This document shows, one piece after another, positions 1-17,655 of a stretch of DNA of 64,000 nt. Position 1 is the stretch's first letter, and each line of letters begins with the position of its first letter. The stretch spans positions 12,868,425 through 12,932,424 of the forward strand of contig NC_079910.1 of assembly GCF_024868665.1 (NCBI RefSeq). Direction: 5' to 3'. The notes below the pieces were generated by a model. It saw only the letters and a program-made list of their open reading frames with translations, made no database searches and was not told where the DNA came from. Both the position numbers and the translations under genes were made by a program. This stretch comes from Triplophysa rosa (Eukaryota; Chordata; Actinopteri; Cypriniformes; Nemacheilidae).

Positions 1-3000
1 GACAACCAGATGGCCGCAGGGGATAAAGACCATGGAGACGAGTTTGTCCATGCACACCTTACACGTTCTCTCTTCCTGAAGCTGTCTCAACTGTTCCTCT
101 GGACTGAGGTCTGATCGCACTAAAAAACAAGCAATCAGATAAGTGAAGACATTTTAATTTTGTGTATCGTATACATGATCTACATAAAAAATAGACTTTT
201 ACAGCATTACTTATTTTGGTTGATGTTCATTTCTACATTTGTATTAAAAATGAGTTTAGATTACACTGTGAAATGAATAGAGAATTAATATACACATACA
301 GTATAAGTACTCACAAAATTTGTTTTACTATATTACTGAGAGAGAACAATCATAGACTTCCACTGTTTTTATGCCAGACTAATATGTAGAGATGCACAGA
401 TACAAAATTTCTCCAATACCGATTATTCAGAGTGTTATCTGCCGAGACTGATTCTGAAGATTAAATTAATATTTCTTATTTTTATGAATGTTATTAATTC
501 ATATAATGACTATTAATATTGAACCTGATGTTTCTTAGCATGTACAGAGCACAAATACATTGCAATTTCCTGTCCTCGATTATCGGCCGATATATCCGTG
601 CATCTCTACTAATAATATTAATTCATGTTTTACATTTATGAGTCTTTTTAGTAGTGAGGACCACGTCAAATCAGTTGTTGACCCTTTTAAGTATATTTGT
701 GAGAACATTTTCATAAATTTGACTGTCACAAGTATAGCCAAACCACACACAAACATCATATGTGTGTGTTAATAAAGACCTTTCTCCCTGACTGCAGACT
801 GTGTTCTCTCACTTGTGCTGCTGTCCTGTCTCTCCACAGTCTCTGAGGAAACGAACAATCCACATGTTAGAGAGGAAAAAAGGACATACCATAATTGGCA
901 TTGAATTGGCATTCTTGCATTGTTTTTGTTTTGTGATGAGAGACACGCATTTAACATTTACATTAAATTGCATTAGATAGATCATTAAAAAAATACTGTC
1001 ATCATTTACTTTCATGTTTTTTCAAACGTGTATGACAAAGGTGTATGCATCACATAAATGTTAGATACTGACACATTTACTTCACTTTTACTGCATAAAA
1101 GAAACATTTACACTCAGGTTTGGTCCGACATGTGAATTTTAGCGGCATCTAGTGGTGAGGTTGCAAATTGCAACCAACGGCTCACTCCAACTGTTCTAAA
1201 CACTACTTGTGGTTAACACAGACGCTTTCGCTTCTCTGCCGAGTGAGATAACATATTTACGAAACATGCTCTGTAGAGCAGTTTGTCCATTTAGGGCTAC
1301 TGTAGAAACAACAGCGTGAATTCCATGTAAGGGGATGTATGTAGATAAAAAATTGCTCATTCTAATGTAATAAAAACATAACGCTTCATTATGCAAGGTC
1401 TTTATATACCTCCGAAGACATAGTTATGTATATTTGATTGCATTTCTGTCAATAGATCCTCCTTAACCTCACACATTGCACCTTTCAATAATGGCTCTTC
1501 TTACTCAATAAAGACTGAACTTTGTTACATAATTCAGGTTCGGTGCATCTATGAGTTTAAAACTCCACACCTGGTCTGGGCTCTCCTGTATGTCTTTCCT
1601 CCTCTTCGGCCTGAAGGACGTCGGTCACCAGGTCAGAGACTGAGGTATAGTGTGAGCCGGTGAGCAGATAGCGCGACTGCACCAGACTCTCCACCAGTGA
1701 GCGCTGGAAACCCATCTGGAGGACAGCCTGAACTACAGGAGACAACATAACTGCTGCCTCCGTGTTCTGCCCTCCCACCACCCCTGACAGAGGGAAGAGC
1801 ACACAGAAACAGTGAATGTGTGTGTGTTGTTTTGCTGTAGCTGTGAAGGTCAAATATGTGAAAATACCCTTTAAAATATTTGTTAAAAGTTCAACATTGA
1901 AAAATGACACAGTTTGGCTGTAGGACAACAGTTGGTGAGAACACATCAGGAGAGATGGACCTTTGCCTAAATGAAAACAGCTTTTTGTGAGCTGTTACAA
2001 TACCAACAATTCCTGAGGAATATACAACAGAGTGTATAGTGTTCTAGATGGGTAGTTCACTCCTGTGGTTTCATATAGTCCAAACAAGCGTCTTATTGTT
2101 TGTATGTGACACACAACGGTTAAACTGTTATTAGTCGAGAGACTTTCAGCAGATATATGAAATGGGAAGCCAGTAAGTTTAACAAGAAGTTCCATTCGCC
2201 AAATAATTCCAATTCTATCTCATAACTTGAAATGTGCAAACACACCTACATGTATTCATTTACCTGATGTAATACTTCCTGAAGATGATGACAGAGAGCC
2301 ACCCTTCAAAAAAATACACAATTTTATTTAAAGTTGCTTGTAAACATAGCTGTTAAACATTCATAAATTTGTCATATGGTTTCATACACTTTGCGTTAAG
2401 GGTTTACATTTTATCAGCACTACAGGAAGCCGTGCAACCAATAACTGATGAATCGCTGTATGATATTTATTACGTACCACTCTCTCATTTAGGTTAAAGT
2501 GGGATTGTTGAATGTTGCTCACATATTCCCGTCCTCTGGTTTGAAGCAAATATTCACATCTTTAGAAGCACATGAATGCCAAAATAAAAAATGGTCATAC
2601 ACACCCAAATAGATACAAATACCATACACATAAAAATTCATTCGATTCTCCACTGGACCTTACAATCATTCATGCTCTTAACTTATCTAATTTACTGCCA
2701 TCTAATTTACTTCAGTATTGTCTATTATTAAAGTAATTAAAATTAATAGACTTTAATATGCAACAAATTAGATACATTACATAGAAGTCTATTGCATCAG
2801 CATCTAATAAGTAAGGGATAATGTACAGCCGGTTGTTACTGCAGAAAGAAGCCCCGACCGATCAGGACCCGACGCGAAGCGGAGGGTCTTGTATCACACT
2901 GAAGGGGCTTATTTCTGCGATAACAACCGGTATTGCTGCTCGTACATTATCTCGCTTATTACACGGCTACTTGCCACATGAGAAAAGAACTGGACATTAA

Positions 3001-4642
3001 TTGTGAATTTGAAATATTTTATTAGCTCATTTTTACCGAATGCAGACCTTCCGCGAGGAAAAGCCGTTTAGTTTCGGTTTTAAAGTAGAAACGACGTTCA
3101 AACGTCATGAACAGGCAAATTGGTTTAATCATTTGTAAATATAATGTCATATATGTTATTAAAAGACATATTTATAATTCATTTTTGTGTAATATTAAAC
3201 TGCCAAAATGATTTGCAGCATCCGGGTTACAGGGTGTTATTAGTTTTGAGCGGTTGTTGGAATGTCGCGACTGGCCAATTAGAATCAAGCATTCAAATGA
3301 GCCGTGTAATAAAGAGACTTATTACTATTCATTAAAAATGAGCTAATAAAATATTTCAAATTCACATTTTATGTCCAGTTTTTTTCTCATGTGGCAAGTA
3401 GCCATGTAATAAGCGGAATAATGTACAAGCAGCCGGCTGTTATCACGAAATAAGCCCCTTCAGTGTGATACAAGACCCTCCGCTTCGCGTCGGGTCCTGA
3501 TCACACTCTGTCGGAGCTTCTATATATCACATATATACATTGTACATTATCCCTTTCTTACTTAACCTACCGGTAGTCTGAACTTCTCTTTTTTGAAATA
3601 AGAGGAGTAATTCAGCACTTACTGTGGAAACCATTTTGCATGTTCCTGCCATGGGTCATCTCCTGGTTCCCAGTTCCTCAGACCACCATCACAGTAGAAA
3701 CACTTCACGTTGTCACCATGACCTGAGAAACAAATGTATCAGTTACTGCCATGCCAAAATATAACAAAATAGATCTTATCATTGCAAGTTGTAACCATAT
3801 AGCCTACCCTTAAGCAAATTAATCATCATTTTATTATAGCACAAATGTAGTAATGTTTTGGTGAATTGATTACTAGGGATGCACCGAAACGAAAATTCTT
3901 GGCCGAAGCCGAACATGATGTGAAACACTTGGCCGAAGGCCGAATAATACCATTTCTTCTATTTATTAAGCTATTTTTTTCACTATTGCACAAACTGAAT
4001 AGTCAAAATGTGCTTTTTATAATTTGTCTTGCTTTTCAATAAAATACAATACAACTTAATATAAAATTGAGCAAAACAAAGTAAATTCAAACAAAAATTG
4101 AGCCCTCTCCCTTCATGAATAGCCTATATTAATTAGGCCTATAACGGACTGCTAAAAGAATGTAATGTAAGTTACTCTGTACCCCTACAACAAAACACTT
4201 CATTAAAAACTGTCATTCCACATTAGGCCTATAAGCTAAAAATACGAATAAACTAAAACTGTTGGATTATTATAGGCTACATTGCAAAATGATTTGAGGA
4301 AAAAAAACATGCAAGCAATTCTGACTGATGCTGACTGACAACCATTTCAGTTCACGTCTCTCCTTCAAACTCCTTCCACAAAAGCTCACTGTTCTCTCGG
4401 AAGGTGCACTCGTGGCCGGGATGCACCGAACATACTTTAACAAGTTGTTTAGTACAGGGAACTGTGTGCACGCGACCACTGTATGATGTCAAAGGATGTC
4501 GCGAGCGGCGGGGCTACTGTCAGACAGCCCGCTTCCGTCTGAAGTAAAGTTACCGACCGGTAAAGACGCTTTCATTCGGAAATTTACTTCCGTGCGGCAA
4601 GTCCCGTGCTTTGTCTTTCTCTGACACTTTAAAATGCTCCAC

Positions 4643-4709
<67 letters not shown>

Positions 4710-6792
4710 CAAAGTTTGCGGCAGTAATAAAGCGCACGCGTGTCTCTGTCTCTCTCTCTCTCTGCGCTGGTTGCTGCTTGATCGTATCACAAGTCATGTT
4801 CGGTAAAATTTATTCGGCCATTTCACACATTCGGCCGAACACCGAACTTGCGTTTTTTGCTATTTTCGGCCAAACATTTTCGGTGGCATCCCTATGCATT
4901 ATCATACAAACCATAGTTTCTATAGTGAGAACATAATAAATTTCACTACAGCTATTTTAGTATTGTTAAATAAATTTCAAACATTTTCATAAATTTAAAA
5001 CTAACAAAAATGTGGGGAGTATTTTTAACCCACATAACACTAGGGTTGTGTACGATTTTTTATCCCGGATGCTTAAAAGTTGAAAACAAAAAATTTGAAC
5101 AAATTATGTAACAACTTCAACGTGTGTTTGTGAGAAATTAAGGGGAAAACAAATGTTAGGTTTCAAACGTAAGGTTTCAGTTATTTCAATAATGTTTACA
5201 TGATTGTGTCATAATTAATTTAAAATATGTTTTATATTTATATGCACTGCATTTGTTAAAAAAATAGAACAGGCAGAAACACGATTCTTTCACATTATAC
5301 CAAGGGCTGTTGAATGCTTCAATCTGATTGGTTGACAAACTTTCTATGGGTATGCATTAACTTTAAGTTAAATGCACACCTATGAAGGTGTTCCAGGTCT
5401 GCTGACCGCATTACAGTTCCATATCACTTCGCCAAGTTTAAACAACAGAAAGGTTATAGTGTAGCCTACAGGCCATTACCGCACACATCTCCCTGCTCTT
5501 GATCTGACGTTAAAGGGAACCCAGTGTATAGAGAGATGTATGGCTAAATACGTTGTAATAGCTTTACACTACTTGCATTTGTCGTTAGAAACACATAAAA
5601 TATTTTAAATTCTTAAAAAAAACTAAATGTAATACTCATTTTAACCCAAGGAGGCCGCCATGTTCTTTTTTGATGACGTAAAATGGTTGCACGCACAGGC
5701 TGAACACAGACACACTTATCAGTTCTTCAGTAAATATAAAGTGCTGTAAGATAATAAAAAAATATATAAATAATGCTAAAATAATAAAGAAAGAAAATAA
5801 AGATGCTATTTGGTGTATTTTCATACATTTTAATATTGTTGGTCAGAACAATACAAACATACATATTAATAACCAAAATCATTTCGAATTTATTATATAC
5901 ACGATGTTTTTAGCCATTATAAAATGCATTTTATCCAGATTTGGACTTTTTGATGTTAGCCTAACGTTATTGTCTTCTCTCTCTCTGTCATTAGCTGCCG
6001 TGGGCTAAATAACTAAACCGCAAGCATATTGTGTTTATCAGTATATTCTCATAATGTATAAAGTATACGATTATGGTGGATGTTATGTCTTAAATAGTCT
6101 TAAATGTCTTAAAGGCGGTAGTTTAAAGCTATGATTTAATGCACGTTTACCTTGAACAGACGCTTGTTGAACGCATTCTTCTTTTATGGCAGGCAGTATG
6201 TGTCAGGACATTTATATATCTGATCTTATGTTTGACGTCTCATATTTTACTGTTATATATGGAAAACGTGTGTGCTTCGCTGTAGCGTTAAGAGAACGGG
6301 TTTAGGTTGCAACCATTTGACGTCACGGATTTTGACGCAAAAAATGGCGGCCTCCAAGTTTATGAATACTGTGACAGTTACACTGTTTTTTTATTTCACA
6401 TTTATAAATTCAATGCCATTGTTAATATATTAAGCCATACATCTCTCTTTACCCAAGGTTCCTTTTGTCAGACTTTACTGTTAATGGAAACGTGTGCAGT
6501 TTCGTTTCAATAAACCAAGCATTTCAAAAACAAGAAATACATATACTGAAATAGAATAAATAAAATAACTAAATAGAAAAACAAAATGCATTAATAAACA
6601 CTGATATCCTACTGGTTCGTTTCCTCTTCATGCTGGTTGTAACTGATAACATACATATTTTAATAGACCTACTCTTTCAAAAGTTTGCGTGATTTTTTTT
6701 ACTGCTGAAGACAGAAACAATACGAGGAACAAATAATTTATTATCACTGGCTTTTCTGTCACATTACCGCAAACACGCAGGTGTGCGCGCGA

Positions 6793-6859
<67 letters not shown>

Positions 6860-6860
6860 N

Positions 6861-6917
<57 letters not shown>

Positions 6918-7814
6918 CACGTGGCTAAAGCTTTCGTGTCAGTTCGCTCTAACGGAAATGAGATGCGCAAGAAAGTTGTCCTACCATCAACAGCATTTTA
7001 AAGACGATAACATGACACACATTGAAATTAAACATTTGAGCAATGTCCTGTGGTGTGGTAAGCAACCGTGGTATAAGCGGTCGTCAATTATTACTAAAGG
7101 GCTCGCACAACTGTGTCAACGCTCGCGGGCTCTCTCGTTCATTCCGTTCATTCCGTGCATTCACAGTGCGCGTGATTACGAGGGCGCGTGACTGACAGCG
7201 CAGAAAAGAGAAGTTTCGGTGCTTTGCTGTGTCGAAACCCTATAATATACCATGACGCTAATTTTACGGTCCAAATGACTGCCATACATACTTTCATTCA
7301 TGGACAAACCTGTATAGAAAAAGCCAGCTCGTGCCAGGGTATCAGGTTGCACTGACGCTCCGGTGGGCCAGTTGTGATAGGTGGTCAGTCTGCTGTCCTC
7401 TGACTCCATCTCCGGGTACACCGCCTGTCCGAATAACACCTGCTCGTCCACGGTCATCCGCTGCAATTGACTCAAGAGCTGTCCATCCACAGAGTCAGAG
7501 GAGGCCGTCGGAACATTACCCACATCTCTGCCCATCACAAAGCCGCATGTGGGAAAATGCCTCTCGTGTTCACCCAGTGGGGTGTCTCCCTGAACCCAGT
7601 ACCGTAGTATCCCAGCACAGCAGAAACATTGCACCGTATCACCGTATCTCAGATAGAAAAATCCAGCCCGGGCCAGGTCCCCGGGACGCACCGGCGCCTC
7701 TCTTGGCCAGTTTTGGAAAGTTTGGAGTCTCTCCTCCTCGTTCCGCATGCCAAGCCGAACCTCTGCCTCCATATGTGTGCTTCTTTCGCGCTCATGCCCA
7801 CGATCTCCCCTCAT
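1..7814 (-). CDS. birc7: birc7-like inhibitor of apoptosis, BIR-BIR-UBA-RING (3' end off window)
   Basis: IAP-family protein; family members bind caspases or IAP antagonists through BIR domains and ubiquitinate targets through a C-terminal RING. Exons in gene order: 7310-7814, 3623-3722, 2478-2559, 2264-2303, 1571-1783 and 1-119 (partial); all junctions are GT-AG and in phase, giving 353 residues here. BIR1 has C63-x2-C66-x16-H83-x6-C90. BIR2 has C176-x2-C179-x16-H196-x6-C203 and is split by the 3.6 kb intron 1 (3723-7309). A UBA-like helical domain lies at about 252-300. The RING starts with C333-x2-C336 and C348-G-H350 before the window ends. There is no CARD and no third BIR, which argues against birc2 and xiap. 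The start at 7814 has A at -3; M15 and M23 are alternatives. The choice of birc7 over another two-BIR IAP is inference. Confidence 0.72.
387..608. mobile_element. hAT-type MITE
   Basis: A 222-bp element in the last intron of the birc7-like gene. It begins TAGAGATGCACAGA and ends CCGTGCATCTCTA, so the termini are inverted repeats. Flanks ctaatatg (379-386) and ctaataat (609-616) match at 6 of 8 positions, as expected for an old 8-bp hAT target duplication. Its interior resembles the MITE at 29248-29523. No coding capacity. The rest of this intron (120-1570) holds the dispersed repeat at 1126-1495 and otherwise nothing recognisable. Confidence 0.7.
1126..1495. repeat. Dispersed repeat, copy 1
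   Basis: The part from about 1358 to 1495 is closely repeated at 35083-35220 in a cacnb3 intron, including shared stretches such as CATTCTAA, GGTCTTTATA and TTGCATTTCTGTCAATA. I recognise the type as a common cyprinid interspersed repeat but cannot name its family. No coding capacity. Confidence 0.6.
2813..3556. mobile_element. Foldback element with nested palindromes
   Basis: Outer ends are inverted: AAGGGATAATGTACA at the left and TGTACATTATCCCTTT at the right. Arms of roughly 220 bp (about 2813-3040 and 3335-3556) are inverted copies of each other. Each arm is itself partly palindromic around a GC-rich core with GACGCGAAGCGGAGGGTC. The middle (about 3040-3335) is unique and AT-rich. It lies in intron 2 of the birc7-like gene. 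The element at 19345-19690 has the same plan. No transposase is present, so it is non-autonomous; its superfamily is not determined. Confidence 0.7.
3874..4894 (-). mobile_element. Decayed hAT transposon with transposase C-terminal remnant
   Basis: Terminal inverted repeats TAGGGATGCACCGAAA (left) and TTTCGGTGGCATCCCTA (right) with GGCCGAA-rich subterminal repeats are typical of fish hAT elements. Flanks ttgattac and tgcattat match at 5 of 8 positions, a degraded target duplication. On the minus strand about 4270-4479 encodes [15 protein letters not shown], which matches the hAT C-terminal dimerisation motif ([11 protein letters not shown]). The rest of the transposase is gone, so this is a deletion derivative. 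A CA microsatellite lies inside it. It sits in intron 1 of the birc7-like gene. Confidence 0.8.
4640..4706. repeat. (CA)n microsatellite
   Basis: Near-perfect CA dinucleotide tract inside the hAT remnant. Reading frames through it on both strands (His-Thr or Cys-Val runs) are artefacts. Confidence 0.95.
5643..6362. mobile_element. Inverted-repeat element with CCGCCAT and TGACGTCA motifs
   Basis: The left end (5646-5690: GGAGGCCGCCAT, TGACGT, AAATGGTTGCA) is an inverted copy of the right end (6308-6360: TGCAACCATTTGACGTCA, ATGGCGGCCTCC). The about 600 bp between the arms is AT-rich without an obvious gene. It looks like a non-autonomous DNA element in intron 1 of the birc7-like gene. The right arm has a perfect CRE (TGACGTCA) and both arms a YY1-like core. 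No transposase was seen and the exact ends are uncertain. The rest of intron 1 (6363-7309) holds only the microsatellite at 6793-6916. Confidence 0.55.
6793..6916. repeat. (CT)n-(CA)n compound microsatellite with one undetermined base
   Basis: A short CT tract runs into a CA tract of more than 100 bp. It contains the only ambiguous base I noticed (n at 6860). The repeat length here may be wrong in the assembly. Confidence 0.95.
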
Positions 7815-8350
7815 GCTGCTCTCCTTCCATAGTGAAGTGTTTAGGTGCGCTTAGCCCCCCCTCCGCTGGCCATATAGTCTATTATTGCCTGGAACAGAGC
7901 ACAGTTTAGGTTACTATGCCACACACATTTCCAGAATAAGCTGGAAATCTACCCTGTGGCCAAGCACCGAATAGCATTTATACAATAGCAGCCAGTCCTC
8001 CATACATGTCTAGCAAGTATGAAACTGTCACATGGCATATACCTGTCGCATAAACATATATTTCAATACATATTTTATTATCATTTAAAATGGTCATAAT
8101 TACTACGTTTAATTACTATGGTCATAATTAATAATACGTATACACAGTTCAATAAACCCCAAACAGGAAAAGCGGCATAAAAAGGATGAATAATATATAG
8201 ATATTATACAACAATTATTAAGTTAAAATCATAAACTGGGGAGCAGGAACCTATTGTACACTTTAATAGTTTTATCTATTATTATTACATTTTATTGTAA
8301 ATAATAATACTGTTGTTTTAAATGATGTGGTTTATTTTAGGTTAATTTTT

Positions 8351-8461
8351 ACTACGACTCCCAGAATGCTTCACAGGAAGTGCGTCCTACATCCGTCGAT
8401 CATCATGGCGGCTTAGTAAAACGAACAGAACTCGTAAGCGCTGTAATTGTGAGGTTTAAAG
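8351..8461 (+). promoter_or_regulatory. ddx23: ddx23 core promoter and non-coding exon 1
   Basis: Three housekeeping-promoter motifs are clustered. ACTACGACTCCCAGAATGC at 8351-8369 is a near-consensus ZNF143/SBS site. ACAGGAAGTG at 8373-8382 is an ETS/GABP-type site. ATGGCGGC at 8405-8412 is a YY1-type core, a class often found just downstream of transcription starts. A splice donor (GTGAGA) follows at 8462, so an untranslated exon 1 probably ends at 8461 and joins the coding exon at 8938. The birc7-like start lies about 540 bp upstream on the other strand, so the region may be bidirectional. The exact start site is inferred. Confidence 0.75.
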
Positions 8462-8780
8462 GTGAGAAATTACTTTCTTTTATGGAGTTTTATTTGCAGC
8501 ATGGTTAAAATAAGTATGTACAACTTAGTTTAATATTTAATAGTATTTATTGAATATCCAGCGGCTTTGTTTATTGGAGGAAGCGGTTCGTTGCTAAACT
8601 AAATCTCCTCAGTGTGCGTGTTTGTTTATCGTGTTCAGTCGGTGTATTATCGATTACTTGGACGTTATATTACACATTTACATGCACTACTGTCCTAAAC
8701 TTTACCTATATTTAAATACCTAAACGTATGTATGTATTTGTATATTTGTGAAAAGCCTTTATGTTCAAATGAATAAGTCT

Positions 8781-8820
8781 GTTATATTCTTATATATATA
8801 TATATATATAAGAATATAAC
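8781..8820. repeat. Perfect 40-bp AT palindrome
   Basis: A (TA)n core is flanked by GTTATATTCT and its exact reverse complement AGAATATAAC. It lies in ddx23 intron 1, about 120 bp upstream of the start-codon exon. It would form a perfect hairpin in DNA or pre-mRNA. Confidence 0.95.
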
Positions 8821-8937
8821 CTAGTTATTCCTAGTTTCTTGGTATATTCCTGGTATTAAATATATTTCTAGTATAAAAGTATCCATACAGCATTGCTTTA
8901 CACATAACACATAAAACTTCTCTTCACTTTTCTCCAG

Positions 8938-16610
<7,673 letters not shown>

Positions 16611-17055
16611 GTCAAACTTCCAGCTACATATTCGGGCTTGAGGCTGTGCGATTTCTTATTTCCATCCAATTTCCTGTTTTCCTTGTATACACGTGATTAT
16701 AATGATTCACTGCATTCTTTGTGCATTTTCGTTAGGGTCTTCACTGTAGACCCTGTTAAACATCACGTATTGAAGAAATGTGCAGACTGATAGAAAGAAA
16801 AACTGTAACATGCTACAGATGAATTGATACCCTCTTTCACACCACCCCATGACAGTTAGTCAATAGTATAAGACTGTCACAATCACCTGCTTTTTTACTT
16901 TTAGGTTGTGTTGAGGACTTTTAAATTGTGAAAAACACCAATATTTTGGTATGATGTCAGAGTGCATATGTAGATACTGTTTTCATTCAGAAGATGAGCT
17001 AAACTCTTCATTCATTCTGTGGGTTTAAAATAAAGACCTTTTGACTGTATACTCT
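16611..17055 (+). other. ddx23: ddx23 3' UTR with AATAAA signal
   Basis: Sequence after the ddx23 stop codon. AATAAA at 17029-17034 is the first convincing polyadenylation signal and predicts a 3' UTR of about 440 nt. The cleavage site is inferred. Confidence 0.65.
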
Positions 17056-17197
17056 TTGATTTTATGCTAAGGGTCTGTGATTATTTTATAAAGATGGGTA
17101 GTTGTCAAATAATGTGCAACTTTTGTTAAAACGCATTAATGGGCAAAGATTTTATACCATATGAATATAGTACAAATAATGTAAAAGTACAAATATT

Positions 17198-17655
17198 TAG
17201 GGATGTAACGATTCACTCAGCTCACGATGCGATGCGATTCACGATTCTGATCTCACGATGCGAATTATTCACGATTTACTCATGATTTATTTTTAAAAAA
17301 TGAGTTGAAACAAATTAGAAATGAACAACTTCCCTTGCATTATTTCTTAAATGCTTTACGTTTCTTTGCATAATAAAATAATGTTTTATTTCAAATAACA
17401 AAAGTAAACTGCGATTTTATAACAAATTAATAATAGAAAAAGTCTCTTTAATATAAACAAACTAATACTGTCTGTGCTTTTCTTGGATTTTTTGCATTTA
17501 AGAAATATCAGCATCCACGTTTAGGTTTGCAGTGAAAATAGCGTCCCCTGCTGTTCAAAGAATGTATTGCGATTCAGTTCAAGCCTCAACCGAATTGAAT
17601 CGTCACTCATTATAACAGATTTTCAACCGGCTCACGGTGAATCGTTACATCCCTA
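17198..17655. mobile_element. hAT-type MITE with perfect 8-bp target duplication
   Basis: The element starts TAGGGATGTAACGATTCAC and ends GTGAATCGTTACATCCCTA. It is flanked on both sides by caaatatt (17190-17197 and 17656-17663). It is 458 bp, AT-rich and without an open transposase frame. It sits just beyond the ddx23 3' end. Between it and 19345 (17664-19344) I see only AT-rich sequence without a recognisable gene. Confidence 0.9.

Noticed and set aside
4489..4936. Open frames with Cys-Val or His-Thr runs on both strands
   Set aside because: They are created by the CA microsatellite and hAT terminus; no family similarity.
6628..7191. Several overlapping frames through the CA tract, including the n
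   Set aside because: Dinucleotide-repeat artefacts; part is intron of the birc7-like gene.
7331..7909. A 192-codon plus-strand frame over the birc7-like first exon
   Set aside because: Antisense shadow of the BIR-coding exon; the minus frame has exact BIR zinc spacing.
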